Assembly: GCA_023459055.1 (NCBI GenBank)
Contig: JAEWVR010000004.1
Coordinates: 186,001 to 250,000 of the forward strand
Origin: Fibrobacterota bacterium
GTDB lineage: Bacteria; Fibrobacterota; Chitinivibrionia; Chitinivibrionales; Chitinispirillaceae
Direction: 5' to 3'
DNA: 64,000 nt
Each line of letters starts with the position of its first letter. The stretch's first letter is position 1. The translations under genes were made by a program, and so were the position numbers. The notes beneath the pieces are model-generated. The model ran no database searches and was not told the origin of the DNA. It worked only from the letters and a program-made list of their open reading frames with translations. Below, piece after piece: positions 9,081 through 17,139 of the stretch.

Positions 9081-9473
9081 ATGACAATCTTAAAATGTAA
9101 CCGTCTGGCAGTTGTATCAGTTGTTCTTGGAGCAGCCCTGCTTACCGGACAGGGCTTCGCAGATACAGCAGCCTCTGATGCAGTAAAGAGTAAAAAGCAG
9201 GTTTCAGTACCGGTGAAGCAGTTGAAACCTCAGACAACTTGTCCTGTTTATGGAGGGGATATCGATAAATCACAGTTTGTTGATATTAATGGAAAGCGTA
9301 TTTATGTGTGCTGTGCAGCCTGTATTACTGATATTAAGAAGGATCCGGATAAGTACATTAAAAAACTGGAAGCTTTAGGTCAGGGAGTTGAATCAATTCC
9401 GAAGAATTCAAAAACCATTATACCAGCTCCCAAAAAAACAACTACCGTGGATCATTCAACAATGAAGCATTAG
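9081..9473 (+). CDS. Exported YHS-like metal-binding protein
   Basis: A 130-residue protein with a signal peptide (cut probably after about residue 27, GQGFA) and one compact Cys-containing domain: CPVYGGDIDKSQFVDINGKR, then IYVCCAACITDIKKDPDKYI. This is the layout of YHS/TRASH-like domains (CPV-x-G...D-x-NGKRIYVCC), small metal-binding modules frequent beside copper efflux systems. The Lys/Pro/His-rich tail ends in HSTMKH, which may also bind metal. AAGGAG lies 7 nt before the ATG. It is the last gene of the efflux operon, 50 bp after the pump gene and before a terminator. It is probably a periplasmic metal carrier or chaperone (inference). Confidence 0.75.
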   Translation: MTILKCNRLAVVSVVLGAALLTGQGFADTAASDAVKSKKQVSVPVKQLKPQTTCPVYGGDIDKSQFVDINGKRIYVCCAACITDIKKDPDKYIKKLEALGQGVESIPKNSKTIIPAPKKTTTVDHSTMKH

Positions 9474-9542
9474 TGGTTACTATATACATATATTTGTGTA
9501 TAGCATACATGAATACCGTCAGGATTCATGCTCCATTTTTTT

Positions 9543-9571
9543 AATCGGGCAATTCCTCAATTGTCCGATTT
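9543..9571 (+). terminator. Terminator-like hairpin after the efflux operon
   Basis: AATCGGGCAATT pairs with AATTGTCCGATT (one G-U pair) around a 5-nt loop. The T-tract after it is short and broken, so it may be a weak terminator. The rest of 9474-9772 shows no gene. Confidence 0.5.
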
Positions 9572-9772
9572 GTTATTTCAGCGTGCATACATTATTTATC
9601 AGAAACAGTCATTCAGTCAGGTATTCAGCGTATTTCAGGGTATCCAGTAAATATTATTTCAAGATCAAAATTTGAATAATCACCTGCAGTAAATTAATTT
9701 GTTAGTAAACTGACCTGGCGTGCCAGCTCTACCAATCCGGTTTATCGTTGTCAAATCTCAAAGGATATATCA

Positions 9773-10276
9773 ATGAGTAAAAAAGTTCTAATTCTGTTTG
9801 CAAGCCGTAGTGGTTCAACTGCAGATACTGCAACAATTATTGCACATGAGATGAAATTAAAACAAAAAGAGATTACCGTTGATGTCCTCCCTGTGAAAAA
9901 AGCAAAAGATATCACATCCTACGACCTTATTATTCTCGGTTCTGCAATCTGGATGGGTAAACCACTTCCTGAAATGCTTTCGTTTATCAAAAGCTATTGT
10001 CCAATATTGAAAACAAAAAAGGTTGTATGCTTCGCACTATGTATGAATCTTCGCACTGAAACTAACAAAACAATACAGGAAAGTGCTGCATTTCTTACTC
10101 CGTTCAGTAGCTGTGCCCCTATTGACACAACTATTTTTGCCGGCAGTGTTGATTATTCAAAACTCGGTTTCATTGCCCGTCTTATAGTAAAGATGGTGAA
10201 AAGTCCTCAGGGTGATTTCCGTAATATTGACAAGATTAAAATATGGGCTGCAGATATCGCTCTGAAGTATTGCTGA
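9773..10276 (+). CDS. Flavodoxin-domain protein (HemG-like)
   Basis: A 167-residue single flavodoxin fold. The FMN phosphate-binding loop is near the start (LFASRSGSTADTATIIAHEM), followed by the second loop region DLIILGSAIWMGKPLPEM, typical of the flavodoxin_5/HemG group in which menaquinone-dependent protoporphyrinogen oxidase is the known example. The C-terminus (SPQGDFRNIDKIKIWAADIA) also fits that group. AAAGGA lies before the ATG. No heme genes are adjacent, so the substrate is open and a general FMN-dependent electron carrier is equally possible. Confidence 0.75.
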   Translation: MSKKVLILFASRSGSTADTATIIAHEMKLKQKEITVDVLPVKKAKDITSYDLIILGSAIWMGKPLPEMLSFIKSYCPILKTKKVVCFALCMNLRTETNKTIQESAAFLTPFSSCAPIDTTIFAGSVDYSKLGFIARLIVKMVKSPQGDFRNIDKIKIWAADIALKYC

Positions 10277-10387
10277 TATTTCTTTTGTAATTTTTTCAGA
10301 TACTGTTGTTACACATTACAACCGTTTTGAAAACTTATATTATTTAACTAAGTATCAGACAATAGCAAATGAAAATTAAAACATCTT

Positions 10388-12106
10388 TTATGCCATAGAT
10401 TCAACGATATATTTTTCTGATAGTACATGAATCATTTTCAAATTCTCATTAACTACAAAGGTTGTTCCATCAGCACTGCATGTCAGCATATGCATATTTC
10501 CTGCACTATCAATCTTTTTTTGAAAGCTTCTTATTGAAGCGGGTGAACCAAAGATAACAAATTTTTCAAGATCAGTCTTTTTAATAGTAATATCATCAAC
10601 AGACTGGAAGATGTGCGGATTAACCATGATATTCTGAAATACTCTAATGACTGATGAAAGATTTTCAAGTTTATCCTTAATTAAAATTACCTGATCTTTT
10701 TTATCAATTATTCTATTTTTTTCTTCTTCGTATACGGGGAATGCAAGCGTAAAGAAAAGGCCATGTGTGTTATTGTCCAGAATATTCTTTGAATATACGT
10801 TTATATGTCCCCCGTGCCCCTCAATTATCGAACGAACGATACACATTCCAAGCCCGGTACCACCCTTTCCCTTTTTTGTTGTATAAAAAGATTTAAAAAG
10901 AGATGGTAACTGCTCCATACTGCAACCGACACCATTATCCTCAACGACCAATAATAGCACAGAATCGTTTCGAATTGTCTTTATGGTAATTTGTGTTGCT
11001 TCTGCTTCGATTGCATTTTTAAACAGATTTACAAAAACGTGTTCCATTTTATTCCAATCACCATGTACCGTTGCATTAATATCAAGCTCATCAACATTAA
11101 ACATTTTTTGCACCGCAGCAAAATGTGACTGAATGCACTGGATTATCAGGTTGGAAATCATGAGCGGTCGTTTATCACTTAGTATTTTGGCTTTGGAAAA
11201 ATTCAGTATATCCTTACTGAATTCAGACATTTTATTGATTGTATCTGAAACAGTAGTCATCATATGTCGTTGTTTGTCTGTTAAAGTAAGCTGTTTCATC
11301 AACATTTGAACATAACCATTAATTAAAAAGGTGTAGTTATTGATTTCATGGTTAATGATAGCACTTGATTGCCCCAGCTCTTTAAGGGATTGAACATCCT
11401 CCATCTCTTTATATGCAATTTGTAGTTTGTTGAGCATTACATCACGATCTTTAATGATTGATGTGAGTCTATCAATAAACACCATTGTAACGAATATTCC
11501 GAACAGTAACAAACCAGGTACCACAAACGTTGCGACTTGCACAACAATCCGTTTCCCTTTGACTATTGTCACAATGTCAAGAACACTTCCTGCAGCAAGT
11601 GCGATTATCCCTAAAAAATGAAATAGTATTACCTTACGATCCTGTTTATTACTCTGAATGAAGTTTACAATCAATAACCAGATTATATACACAATTGAAA
11701 TTAATATCAAAGGAACAAAAGTGACAGAATACAATATAGTTCCGGTTACTTCTTTCGCTGATGGCTTCAGCATAAGGTCGGTAAAAAATAAAACCGAAAA
11801 TACCATGCTTAAAAAGAACATTCCTCTTATAACATTTTCTTGATGCTTATTAAGAAATAAAAGGAGATACCAGACCAGACAAGTAGGAATAAACGCAGCT
11901 ATGATATGTTGAATTTTTGTCCAGTATAAGGTTTGAAATTCAGGTTGTATCCATAAATCTATACCACAAAAGAGCGATAGCAGAATATTGGAAATCCCAA
12001 AAATGAGAAAACTTCTATCAAACCGGGCACGTAATTCGATTATGATAAAAATCAGGCTCATGGCCATAAGAAATGCGCAAACTATCTCTAATACAAAATT
12101 GTACAC
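10388..12106 (-). CDS. Orphan sensor histidine kinase with 7TM input domain
   Basis: A 572-residue membrane kinase. Residues about 1-215 make seven hydrophobic helices resembling the 7TM N-terminal domain of histidine kinases. The dimerisation/phosphoacceptor helix follows with INHEINN (His253). The ATP-binding domain (about 345-465) has the N box LFKNAIEA, the G1 box EDNGVGC, an F box with SFYTTKKGKG and the G2 box GGTGLGMCIV, so catalysis should be intact. The last 110 residues are an extra region without recognised domain. No response regulator is adjacent. The start is a GTG with GAGGCGGA upstream. The stimulus is unknown. Confidence 0.85.
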   Translation of the reverse strand: MYNFVLEIVCAFLMAMSLIFIIIELRARFDRSFLIFGISNILLSLFCGIDLWIQPEFQTLYWTKIQHIIAAFIPTCLVWYLLLFLNKHQENVIRGMFFLSMVFSVLFFTDLMLKPSAKEVTGTILYSVTFVPLILISIVYIIWLLIVNFIQSNKQDRKVILFHFLGIIALAAGSVLDIVTIVKGKRIVVQVATFVVPGLLLFGIFVTMVFIDRLTSIIKDRDVMLNKLQIAYKEMEDVQSLKELGQSSAIINHEINNYTFLINGYVQMLMKQLTLTDKQRHMMTTVSDTINKMSEFSKDILNFSKAKILSDKRPLMISNLIIQCIQSHFAAVQKMFNVDELDINATVHGDWNKMEHVFVNLFKNAIEAEATQITIKTIRNDSVLLLVVEDNGVGCSMEQLPSLFKSFYTTKKGKGGTGLGMCIVRSIIEGHGGHINVYSKNILDNNTHGLFFTLAFPVYEEEKNRIIDKKDQVILIKDKLENLSSVIRVFQNIMVNPHIFQSVDDITIKKTDLEKFVIFGSPASIRSFQKKIDSAGNMHMLTCSADGTTFVVNENLKMIHVLSEKYIVESMA

Positions 12107-12216
12107 TAATATTTCCGCCTCGATAATCGATTATTATACCAACGATTGATTTTGATTTTAACACAATTATATACTTCATGCCAGTATTGTTTTCTATTTC
12201 TGCCGATTTTGTAGTA
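12107..12216. other. First part of a 1,060-bp gene-free stretch (12107-13166)
   Basis: No credible coding frame is visible on either strand between the kinase and the prenyltransferase genes. The stretch is AT-rich. Its notable content is the degenerate repeats and palindromes listed at 12217-12866 and the promoter at 13085-13108. Confidence 0.5.
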
Positions 12217-12866
12217 AAAAGGACAGTTTCAGTTGCGGGTACAATTTTTACCTGTGCCTATTTGATGAGATGTAATCCAAAAGTGGTATCGTAACCAAAC
12301 TCAATCCCTGACAACAGGTTTTAACCTGACAGTAAACTCCGGATGCCAGATCTGCCAAATCCGGTAAAGAACGCCATTATTTTTACTGAACATGAGAAAA
12401 ACACAAGAATTATAGTATTTAAATTTACTATTATAAAATATAATAATTGACTTCAGGGGAACATGTTTACTTTTTTTAAAACAGACTGTGTGTATTATTG
12501 CATGCGAAGTGCATTTACTATGTAACTAAAATTTAGCGTTTTGTACAGACCATGATGGTGATACGTTTTATCACGTGTAAAAACAACCGAATTTATTGAT
12601 AGATTTTGTAAACGGATAAAAGGACAGTTTCAAAAACGACTTAAGCGCTTTAATCTGAACCACCCGGTACACAATTTATTACCTGTATAAAAGTGAGTCT
12701 TTTTCAACTGGTTTACTTTTAAAAAAAGATACAAGCAGTTGGGAAAGACAATTTAAACGCTTTAACAAGTAACAGTTCAACACAAATCCATTACTGCAAA
12801 AGTATTTTTCCTTTACCCCGGCTTATCTTGCTTTAACAGTTGAGGAAATTAACTTAAGCGCTTCAA
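12217..12866 (+). repeat. Degenerate ~100-bp repeats with three LacI/cre-like palindromes
   Basis: The 14-mer AAAAGGACAGTTTC occurs at 12217 and 12618, each followed by a GGTACA(CA)ATTT-(A)TTACCTG segment (12238 and 12666). A related ACACAAATCCATTACTGCAAAAGT copy lies near 12780. The 13-bp palindromic motif TTAARCGCTTYAA appears three times: 12641-12653, 12753-12765 and 12854-12866, that is 112 and 101 bp apart. A central CG flanked by AA/TT resembles operators of LacI/GalR-family proteins, including the CcpA cre box. The repeats are too diverged to be recent. Their function is unknown. Confidence 0.5.
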
Positions 12867-13084
12867 GAGGCTGTTACAGCTATTGTAAAAACGGTAAAAA
12901 TACTATAACTATTGATTAAACCATACATTTACACTTTATAATGAGCATTCTAAAAATAATAATATTCTTTTTAATTTATCTCATTATGTGAATACCTGAC
13001 TAACTATTCGATTTTAAACATTTTATACAACGTATATCATTTTGTCAAAATAAATATCCGTGCATTTGTAAAAAAAAAAACTGC

Positions 13085-13108
13085 AGGACAAAAAAAATTT
13101 AGTATATT
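13085..13108 (+). promoter_or_regulatory. Candidate promoter of the UbiA-family gene
   Basis: AGTATATT at 13101-13108 resembles the GGTATATT box of the lectin-gene promoters and lies about 60 bp before the ATG at 13167. No inverted repeat TTCTC-N4-GAGAA is found upstream, so this gene is not a member of that group. Confidence 0.35.
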
Positions 13109-13166
13109 GTTTGTAACAATCCCACCACACACAGCTTTGAATAATCCGTCTTATTGTGGAGGTTTA

Positions 13167-14048
13167 ATGAGTACAGCGTTTTTAAAATCATGGTTTAAGA
13201 TCTTTGCACCAATAGCTCTATTGGCATTTGCAGCAGGACTTCAGATGTTTGGGGCATTACTATATTTTGATTCAAAGCCTGATGCAATCCTTATCTTTTC
13301 ATATGTGATAATATCATTCAGTATCTATCTTTTAAATCGCTATACTGATGATGAAGACAGCATTAATTGTCCTGAACAAAGAATGTATTTCCAGAGGAAA
13401 AAATCATTATCAGCAATTCCCATTGCAATGATTTTCATATCGTTTGTTCTGCTTGTCTCTTTCTCTTTACTTACAATATGGCATATAGTGCTTATCGTTT
13501 GTGGTGTAGTCTACTCAGTAGCAATGGTTCCATGGTTAAAAAACAACAAACTTGTATTCCTTAGGTTAAAGGATGTTGTCATACTTAAAAACATTTCTGT
13601 TAGTTTACTTTGGGGAATAACACCTTTTGCAATAGCTGCATCGACAGAAACAACGATACATCCCTCGACGCTTGATCTTGTTGTTGTAATTTTTGCATTC
13701 TGTTTAACAACATTTATTAATACTACATCCTGTGATGTACGTGACATTGAGGGTGATCAGATTGCAGGTGTACGTACCATTGCAGCAATACTCGGTCGGA
13801 ATATGACTGGCCTTATTCTTATTGGTATATCTGTTGCAGCATCTGTTTTTGTTGGAATAGTGTCATATCTTGGTTATCTTCATGCAAACACAATACTTCT
13901 GTTTTTTATAACAACATTATGGACACTGCTTGTGTCAATTCCAATTTATTTAAAGTCAATTAATGTTCCAAAGATCATTACAGAACCGCTTATTGATACT
14001 CAGCAGATTTTATGTGGGGTGGCCCTGATCTTTATTTCGGTACACTAA
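13167..14048 (+). CDS. UbiA-family prenyltransferase-like membrane protein
   Basis: A 293-residue integral membrane protein with about eight TM helices. The two Asp-rich motifs of the UbiA superfamily are visible: NRYTDDEDSINCPEQR (about residue 60) and CDVRDIEGDQIAGVRTIA (about 190). These coordinate Mg-pyrophosphate when a prenyl group is moved to an aromatic or other acceptor. The ATG at 13167 is chosen because GGAGG lies 5 nt upstream; an earlier in-frame start lacks a ribosome-binding site. No quinone, heme or lipid pathway gene is adjacent, so the acceptor is unknown. A downstream hairpin suggests a single-gene unit. Confidence 0.75.
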   Translation: MSTAFLKSWFKIFAPIALLAFAAGLQMFGALLYFDSKPDAILIFSYVIISFSIYLLNRYTDDEDSINCPEQRMYFQRKKSLSAIPIAMIFISFVLLVSFSLLTIWHIVLIVCGVVYSVAMVPWLKNNKLVFLRLKDVVILKNISVSLLWGITPFAIAASTETTIHPSTLDLVVVIFAFCLTTFINTTSCDVRDIEGDQIAGVRTIAAILGRNMTGLILIGISVAASVFVGIVSYLGYLHANTILLFFITTLWTLLVSIPIYLKSINVPKIITEPLIDTQQILCGVALIFISVH

Positions 14049-14082
14049 CATTATTATCAGCAACAACAAATTAAGAAATAAT

Positions 14083-14139
14083 AATGGGATAAAAACACAG
14101 ATTATTTGACACTATGTCACAATCATGTTTTATCCCATT
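14083..14139 (+). terminator. Long-loop hairpin, probable terminator
   Basis: AATGGGATAAAAACA (14083-14097) is complementary, with one extra base, to TGTTTTATCCCATT (14126-14139). It is followed by TATTCGATGAGTTTTTTT. The loop of about 28 nt is long for a classical terminator. It lies between the convergent prenyltransferase and mntP genes. Confidence 0.45.
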
Positions 14140-14228
14140 TATTCGATGAGTTTTTTTAATACTGCATAAATTGTTGTTATATTCTCATCAGGAACAAGGT
14201 TACATCATTATTGTCGCATGTAAAAATG

Positions 14229-14807
14229 CTAAATCCTGCCTTGACCGAAAAATAAATGCTCGACAACAATCTTTATCCCGATACCAATCAATACAAGGCC
14301 GCCGGCAATTTCCACTTTACTGCCAAATTTATCACCGAATTTGCACCCGATAAACACACCGGCAAGAGAGATGAGAAATGTAATAATACCAATGATAATG
14401 GATGGCTCTATAATGTCAACTTTAAGAAATGAGAGGCTGATTCCAACCGCCGCCGCATCAATACTTGTAGCAAACGCAAGTGTCAGAAGAATATAGATAT
14501 TCAGGGGATCACTCCGCTCATTATCATCCTTTTTGTCAAATAATGCCTCCCACAGCATTTTTCCACCAATGATACTAAGTAAAGCAAATGCCACCCAATG
14601 ATCAATAGCAGTTATAAAATCAGCCGCAAGCCGTCCAACACTCCACCCCGCAACCGGCATCAATGCCTGAAATCCCCCAAAAAAGGCTGCAATTCTAAGT
14701 GCATGCCGCAAATGCATTTTGCAAATCGTTACTCCGCTGGAGATTGAAACCGCAAAAGCATCCATTGAAAGTGCTATCGCAATAAGAACAACCGTTATTA
14801 CAGACAC
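14229..14807 (-). CDS. mntP: Manganese efflux pump MntP
   Basis: A 192-residue, six-TM exporter of Mn2+ (family UPF0059/MntP). The two symmetric halves each show the conserved Asp motif: ALSMDAFAVSIS in TM1 and FATSIDAAAVGISLSF in TM4. The length matches the family. The start is a GTG with AAGGAGG upstream at good spacing. In many bacteria mntP is controlled by MntR or by a yybP-ykoY riboswitch; I could not see a convincing riboswitch in the 360 bp upstream. Encoded alone, convergent with the prenyltransferase gene. Confidence 0.92.
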   Translation of the reverse strand: MSVITVVLIAIALSMDAFAVSISSGVTICKMHLRHALRIAAFFGGFQALMPVAGWSVGRLAADFITAIDHWVAFALLSIIGGKMLWEALFDKKDDNERSDPLNIYILLTLAFATSIDAAAVGISLSFLKVDIIEPSIIIGIITFLISLAGVFIGCKFGDKFGSKVEIAGGLVLIGIGIKIVVEHLFFGQGRI

Positions 14808-15010
14808 CCTTTTTCCTCCTTCACAACAACACTCTGCTATCTGGCAGTGAGTCGTCTAATCATATATATAAACATTCCGGGACTCCATAAAATAACGTTC
14901 ATGTCGTAACATTCCAAATACATTTGTTACAGTCATTGAAATCAGGCGTTTATTAATCCAAGCTGGCGGTTTAATCAAGTTATATTTTACCGATGGAGTC
15001 AATTGGAACT
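14808..15010. other. Gap between mntP and the first lectin-like gene
   Basis: No gene seen. It should hold the mntP promoter (reading left), but I cannot point to its boxes with confidence. The lectin-gene promoter begins at 15011. Confidence 0.4.
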
Positions 15011-15084
15011 ATTCTCAAAAGAGAATGTAACTTTTTTATTGGATACACATAAAGCAGTCCCTGTAAGGCAAATATTGGTATATT
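15011..15084 (+). promoter_or_regulatory. Shared-architecture promoter of lectin-like gene 1
   Basis: The perfect palindrome ATTCTC-AAAA-GAGAAT is at 15011-15026. It is followed by GTAACTTTTTTAT, then ACACATAAA (about 15044-15052) and GGTATATT at 15077-15084. The repeat-to-box distance is 65 bp. The leader before the TTG start at 15169 would be about 78 nt. No -35 hexamer is recognisable. Confidence 0.72.
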
Positions 15085-15168
15085 GTTACAATAACATGTT
15101 TTTTGTACAATTATTTTTTTATCGTTTTGTAAAATAAGCAAGTAAAACAAACACAGAGGGGGTGCTTT

Positions 15169-16566
15169 TTGCTTAGAACTATTGGTTTATATGTAACATG
15201 TATTGCCGGTATTGCGGTTTCTGCTGAAAATGTCAATTTATGGGGAACAGTTTCAAGTAATAGCGGCAAGCCGATAAAGGGTGCTGTTGTGGCATTGCAG
15301 GGTCAAAAACTATCAGATACTACAGGCTCTGATGGTGCATATTCAATAAAAACTGCTACCAGTGTAAACTATTCTGCAAAGATTCCAACTATTGAAAATA
15401 TTTCGTTCAATAATGGCAACATTAAGTTAAATCTGTTAAAGCCGGCTCAGGTAAGTATCGATATGTTCGATATTTCCGGGAATCTTCTGAAACGGGAGCT
15501 CAGCAGTTCCGCAGCGGCTGGAGTATATCAGTATAAAATTCCTTCCGGTTCCATGGCTATAAACATGATGACAATCCGGGTTTCGGTCGGAGGACACAGC
15601 TCGACATTCAGGTATATGCAGTTACCTAATGGAAAGCATTCGTTCTCAAATGCTGTTGTTGCCGGGAAGGCCTCAAATGGTCAGAGAATGGCTAAATTGG
15701 AAGCGGTTGTAGATTCTTTGAGCGTTTCTGCACCTAATTACTTATCTAAAAAAGTGGCGGTGTCATCATACGATACAGAATTAAATATTACTCTTGACAC
15801 ATCGAATCTCCCGAAGTTCAGTTTCTTTTTGACAAGTCTCAAAGCGATGCGCGATTTGTCCGGTAATGTTAAAGGATTTGGCGGTGACTTTACTATGGGT
15901 AAAACCGGCCAGGGTGCAGGGCTTCTTGGTGCAGACAGCATCTGTTCATGCATTGCTGAGATGAGTATGCCTGGAGCAAGAGCAAAACAATGGCGTGCAT
16001 TTCTGAGTGCAAAGGTTGGTCCTGATGGCAAGCAGGTGGATGCTATTGACAGAATCGGAAAGGGTCCGTGGTACGACCGCAAGGGGCGGCTATTTGCTAA
16101 CAACATAAGCGAACTTCTGAATGACCGTCCGATAAATGCAGATATTGCGATAAAAAATGATTTTCCTAATGAAGACGGCGTTCCAAATCACATGCCCGAT
16201 CCTTCGAGTTCAAAGAAAGTTGATAACCACCTTACAGTTACAGGTTCCAATAAACAGGGCAGACTGTACAGTACAACAGAAGACTGCACTTGCACTGACT
16301 GGACATCAAAGACAGGAAGAAGTGCTGGTTCATCATGGGGTACAGAAACAGGAAAAGGCGGTGTTACTGCACGTGGAGGGCTGTCATGGCCCCAGGAATT
16401 TGGTGGTGGCATGGGTGAGAAAAACTGGATCTCAGTATATGATACAAAAGGTTGCGAGCCAGGAATTGATTCCACCGAGACCAGTCTGGACGGTGTTAAG
16501 GGAGTATATACAATTGGTAATGGCGGCGGTTATGGTGGTTTTTACTGTTTCGGACTTAATCCATAA
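15169..16566 (+). CDS. Secreted endostatin/C-type-lectin-like protein, paralogue 1
   Basis: A 465-residue exported protein. Order: signal peptide (cut after VSA, residue 19); carboxypeptidase-regulatory-like beta sandwich (about 22-60, SGKPIKGAVVALQG); a FlgD-like beta module (about 75-150, IDMFDISGNLLKREL then AGVYQYKIPSG); a linker; and from about 215 a lectin-like domain with GADSICSCIAE, KQWRAFLSA, GPWYDRKGRLFA, NDFPNEDGVPNHMPD, CTCTDWTS, SWPQEFGG, NWISVYD and the end GGGYGGFYCFGLNP. That order of motifs matches bacterial DUF1554/endostatin-like domains of C-type-lectin fold. Binding of a glycan or other surface ligand is inference. The start is TTG with GAGGGGG upstream, also used in the two paralogues. 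Confidence 0.75.
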   Translation: MLRTIGLYVTCIAGIAVSAENVNLWGTVSSNSGKPIKGAVVALQGQKLSDTTGSDGAYSIKTATSVNYSAKIPTIENISFNNGNIKLNLLKPAQVSIDMFDISGNLLKRELSSSAAAGVYQYKIPSGSMAINMMTIRVSVGGHSSTFRYMQLPNGKHSFSNAVVAGKASNGQRMAKLEAVVDSLSVSAPNYLSKKVAVSSYDTELNITLDTSNLPKFSFFLTSLKAMRDLSGNVKGFGGDFTMGKTGQGAGLLGADSICSCIAEMSMPGARAKQWRAFLSAKVGPDGKQVDAIDRIGKGPWYDRKGRLFANNISELLNDRPINADIAIKNDFPNEDGVPNHMPDPSSSKKVDNHLTVTGSNKQGRLYSTTEDCTCTDWTSKTGRSAGSSWGTETGKGGVTARGGLSWPQEFGGGMGEKNWISVYDTKGCEPGIDSTETSLDGVKGVYTIGNGGGYGGFYCFGLNP

Positions 16567-16600
16567 TAAGCTGCAACACATAGTATAATCAATAAAACGC

Positions 16601-16630
16601 AGTAGGGACAGGTCGTGACCTGTCCCTACT
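16601..16630. repeat. REP-like palindrome, copy 1
   Basis: AGTAGGGACAGGTC and its exact reverse complement flank a 2-bp centre. A near-identical palindrome follows the second paralogue at 18562. The same GGGACAGGTC palindrome type is known as a dispersed intergenic repeat in unrelated bacteria. It may act as a transcript-end hairpin here. No T-tract follows. Confidence 0.7.
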
Positions 16631-16986
16631 ATTCCTGTCGGACTTATGGCAGTATTCTCGATGCAGTTGTATGTTTTAAAAGCCAGGGCCCGTCAGGACT
16701 GATAATTACAATAACACCTATGGTACATCCCGGATTCAGCTGAATCCGGGATGTACCAAAAAAAACTCTGCATCTCACTAATCAATTCAAAATATCTGTA
16801 TTTCTAGAATGTCAAACTGGATAATAGTGGTTTAAGATTCCTGAAAATGAGCTGCAATCTCTCTCTTACCGGTACATACCGTCTGTCATTTGGCAACCAT
16901 ACTTATTATTTATTGCATTTCAACGAAATATAATGACATATATGGAAGTTAGTTTAATTACCCGCCGTCTGTATCTGTTAAGGGCT
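16631..16986. other. Gap between lectin-like genes 1 and 2
   Basis: Apart from the palindrome at 16721-16758, no gene is seen. The segment from about 16855 (GCAATCTCTCTCTTACCGGTACATACC) has a diverged counterpart near 18665 upstream of the third paralogue, which shows that the duplicated unit includes about 150 bp of DNA upstream of the promoter. Confidence 0.45.
16721..16758. repeat. Perfect 38-bp palindrome
   Basis: TGGTACATCCCGGATTCAG is followed directly by its perfect reverse complement, then by a run of A. The transcript of the minus strand would form a stem followed by U residues; on the plus strand there is only A. It may be a REP-type element or a bidirectional hairpin. It appears once in this window. 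Confidence 0.7.
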
Positions 16987-17060
16987 GTTCTCAAGAGAGA
17001 ATACGACTTTTTCATATAGTGCACATAAAAACATCGCTGTTCGATGATTCCGGGTATATT
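16987..17060 (+). promoter_or_regulatory. Shared-architecture promoter of lectin-like gene 2
   Basis: TTCTC-AAGA-GAGAA at 16988-17001, then ATACGACTTTTTCAT, CACATAAAA (about 17022-17030) and GGTATATT at 17053-17060. The distance is again 65 bp. The leader before the TTG at 17140 would be about 74 nt. Confidence 0.72.
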
Positions 17061-17139
17061 AGGATACATGTTGGTGGAGGGAAAACATTGTTACAGGTAG
17101 AAATTCGAGTAAATAAATCATGTACAAAGGAGGTACTTT

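Noticed and set aside
9715..9735. Possible tRNA-like segment (TGGCGTGCCAGCTCTACCAA)
   Set aside because: No cloverleaf can be formed around it; only a short word resembles a D-arm.
12217..12866. CRISPR array or insertion sequence remnant
   Set aside because: The repeats are degenerate, not regularly spaced with unique spacers, and no transposase fragment is visible.
14808..14900. Manganese riboswitch (yybP-ykoY) upstream of mntP
   Set aside because: I could not find the conserved loops or a terminator-like switch; covariance search would be needed to decide.
15738..16475. Several long antisense frames under the lectin-like genes (also in paralogues 2 and 3)
   Set aside because: They recur because the sense genes are duplicated; codon pattern, motifs and Shine-Dalgarno sequences all support the sense strand.
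15800..16566. C-terminal domain as a Fibrobacter major paralogous (FISUMP) domain
   Set aside because: The typical FISUMP motifs (WMAENLNY, WSATE) are absent; the GADSIC...WRAFLS...GPWYDR...GGYGGFYC pattern fits a DUF1554/endostatin-like domain better.
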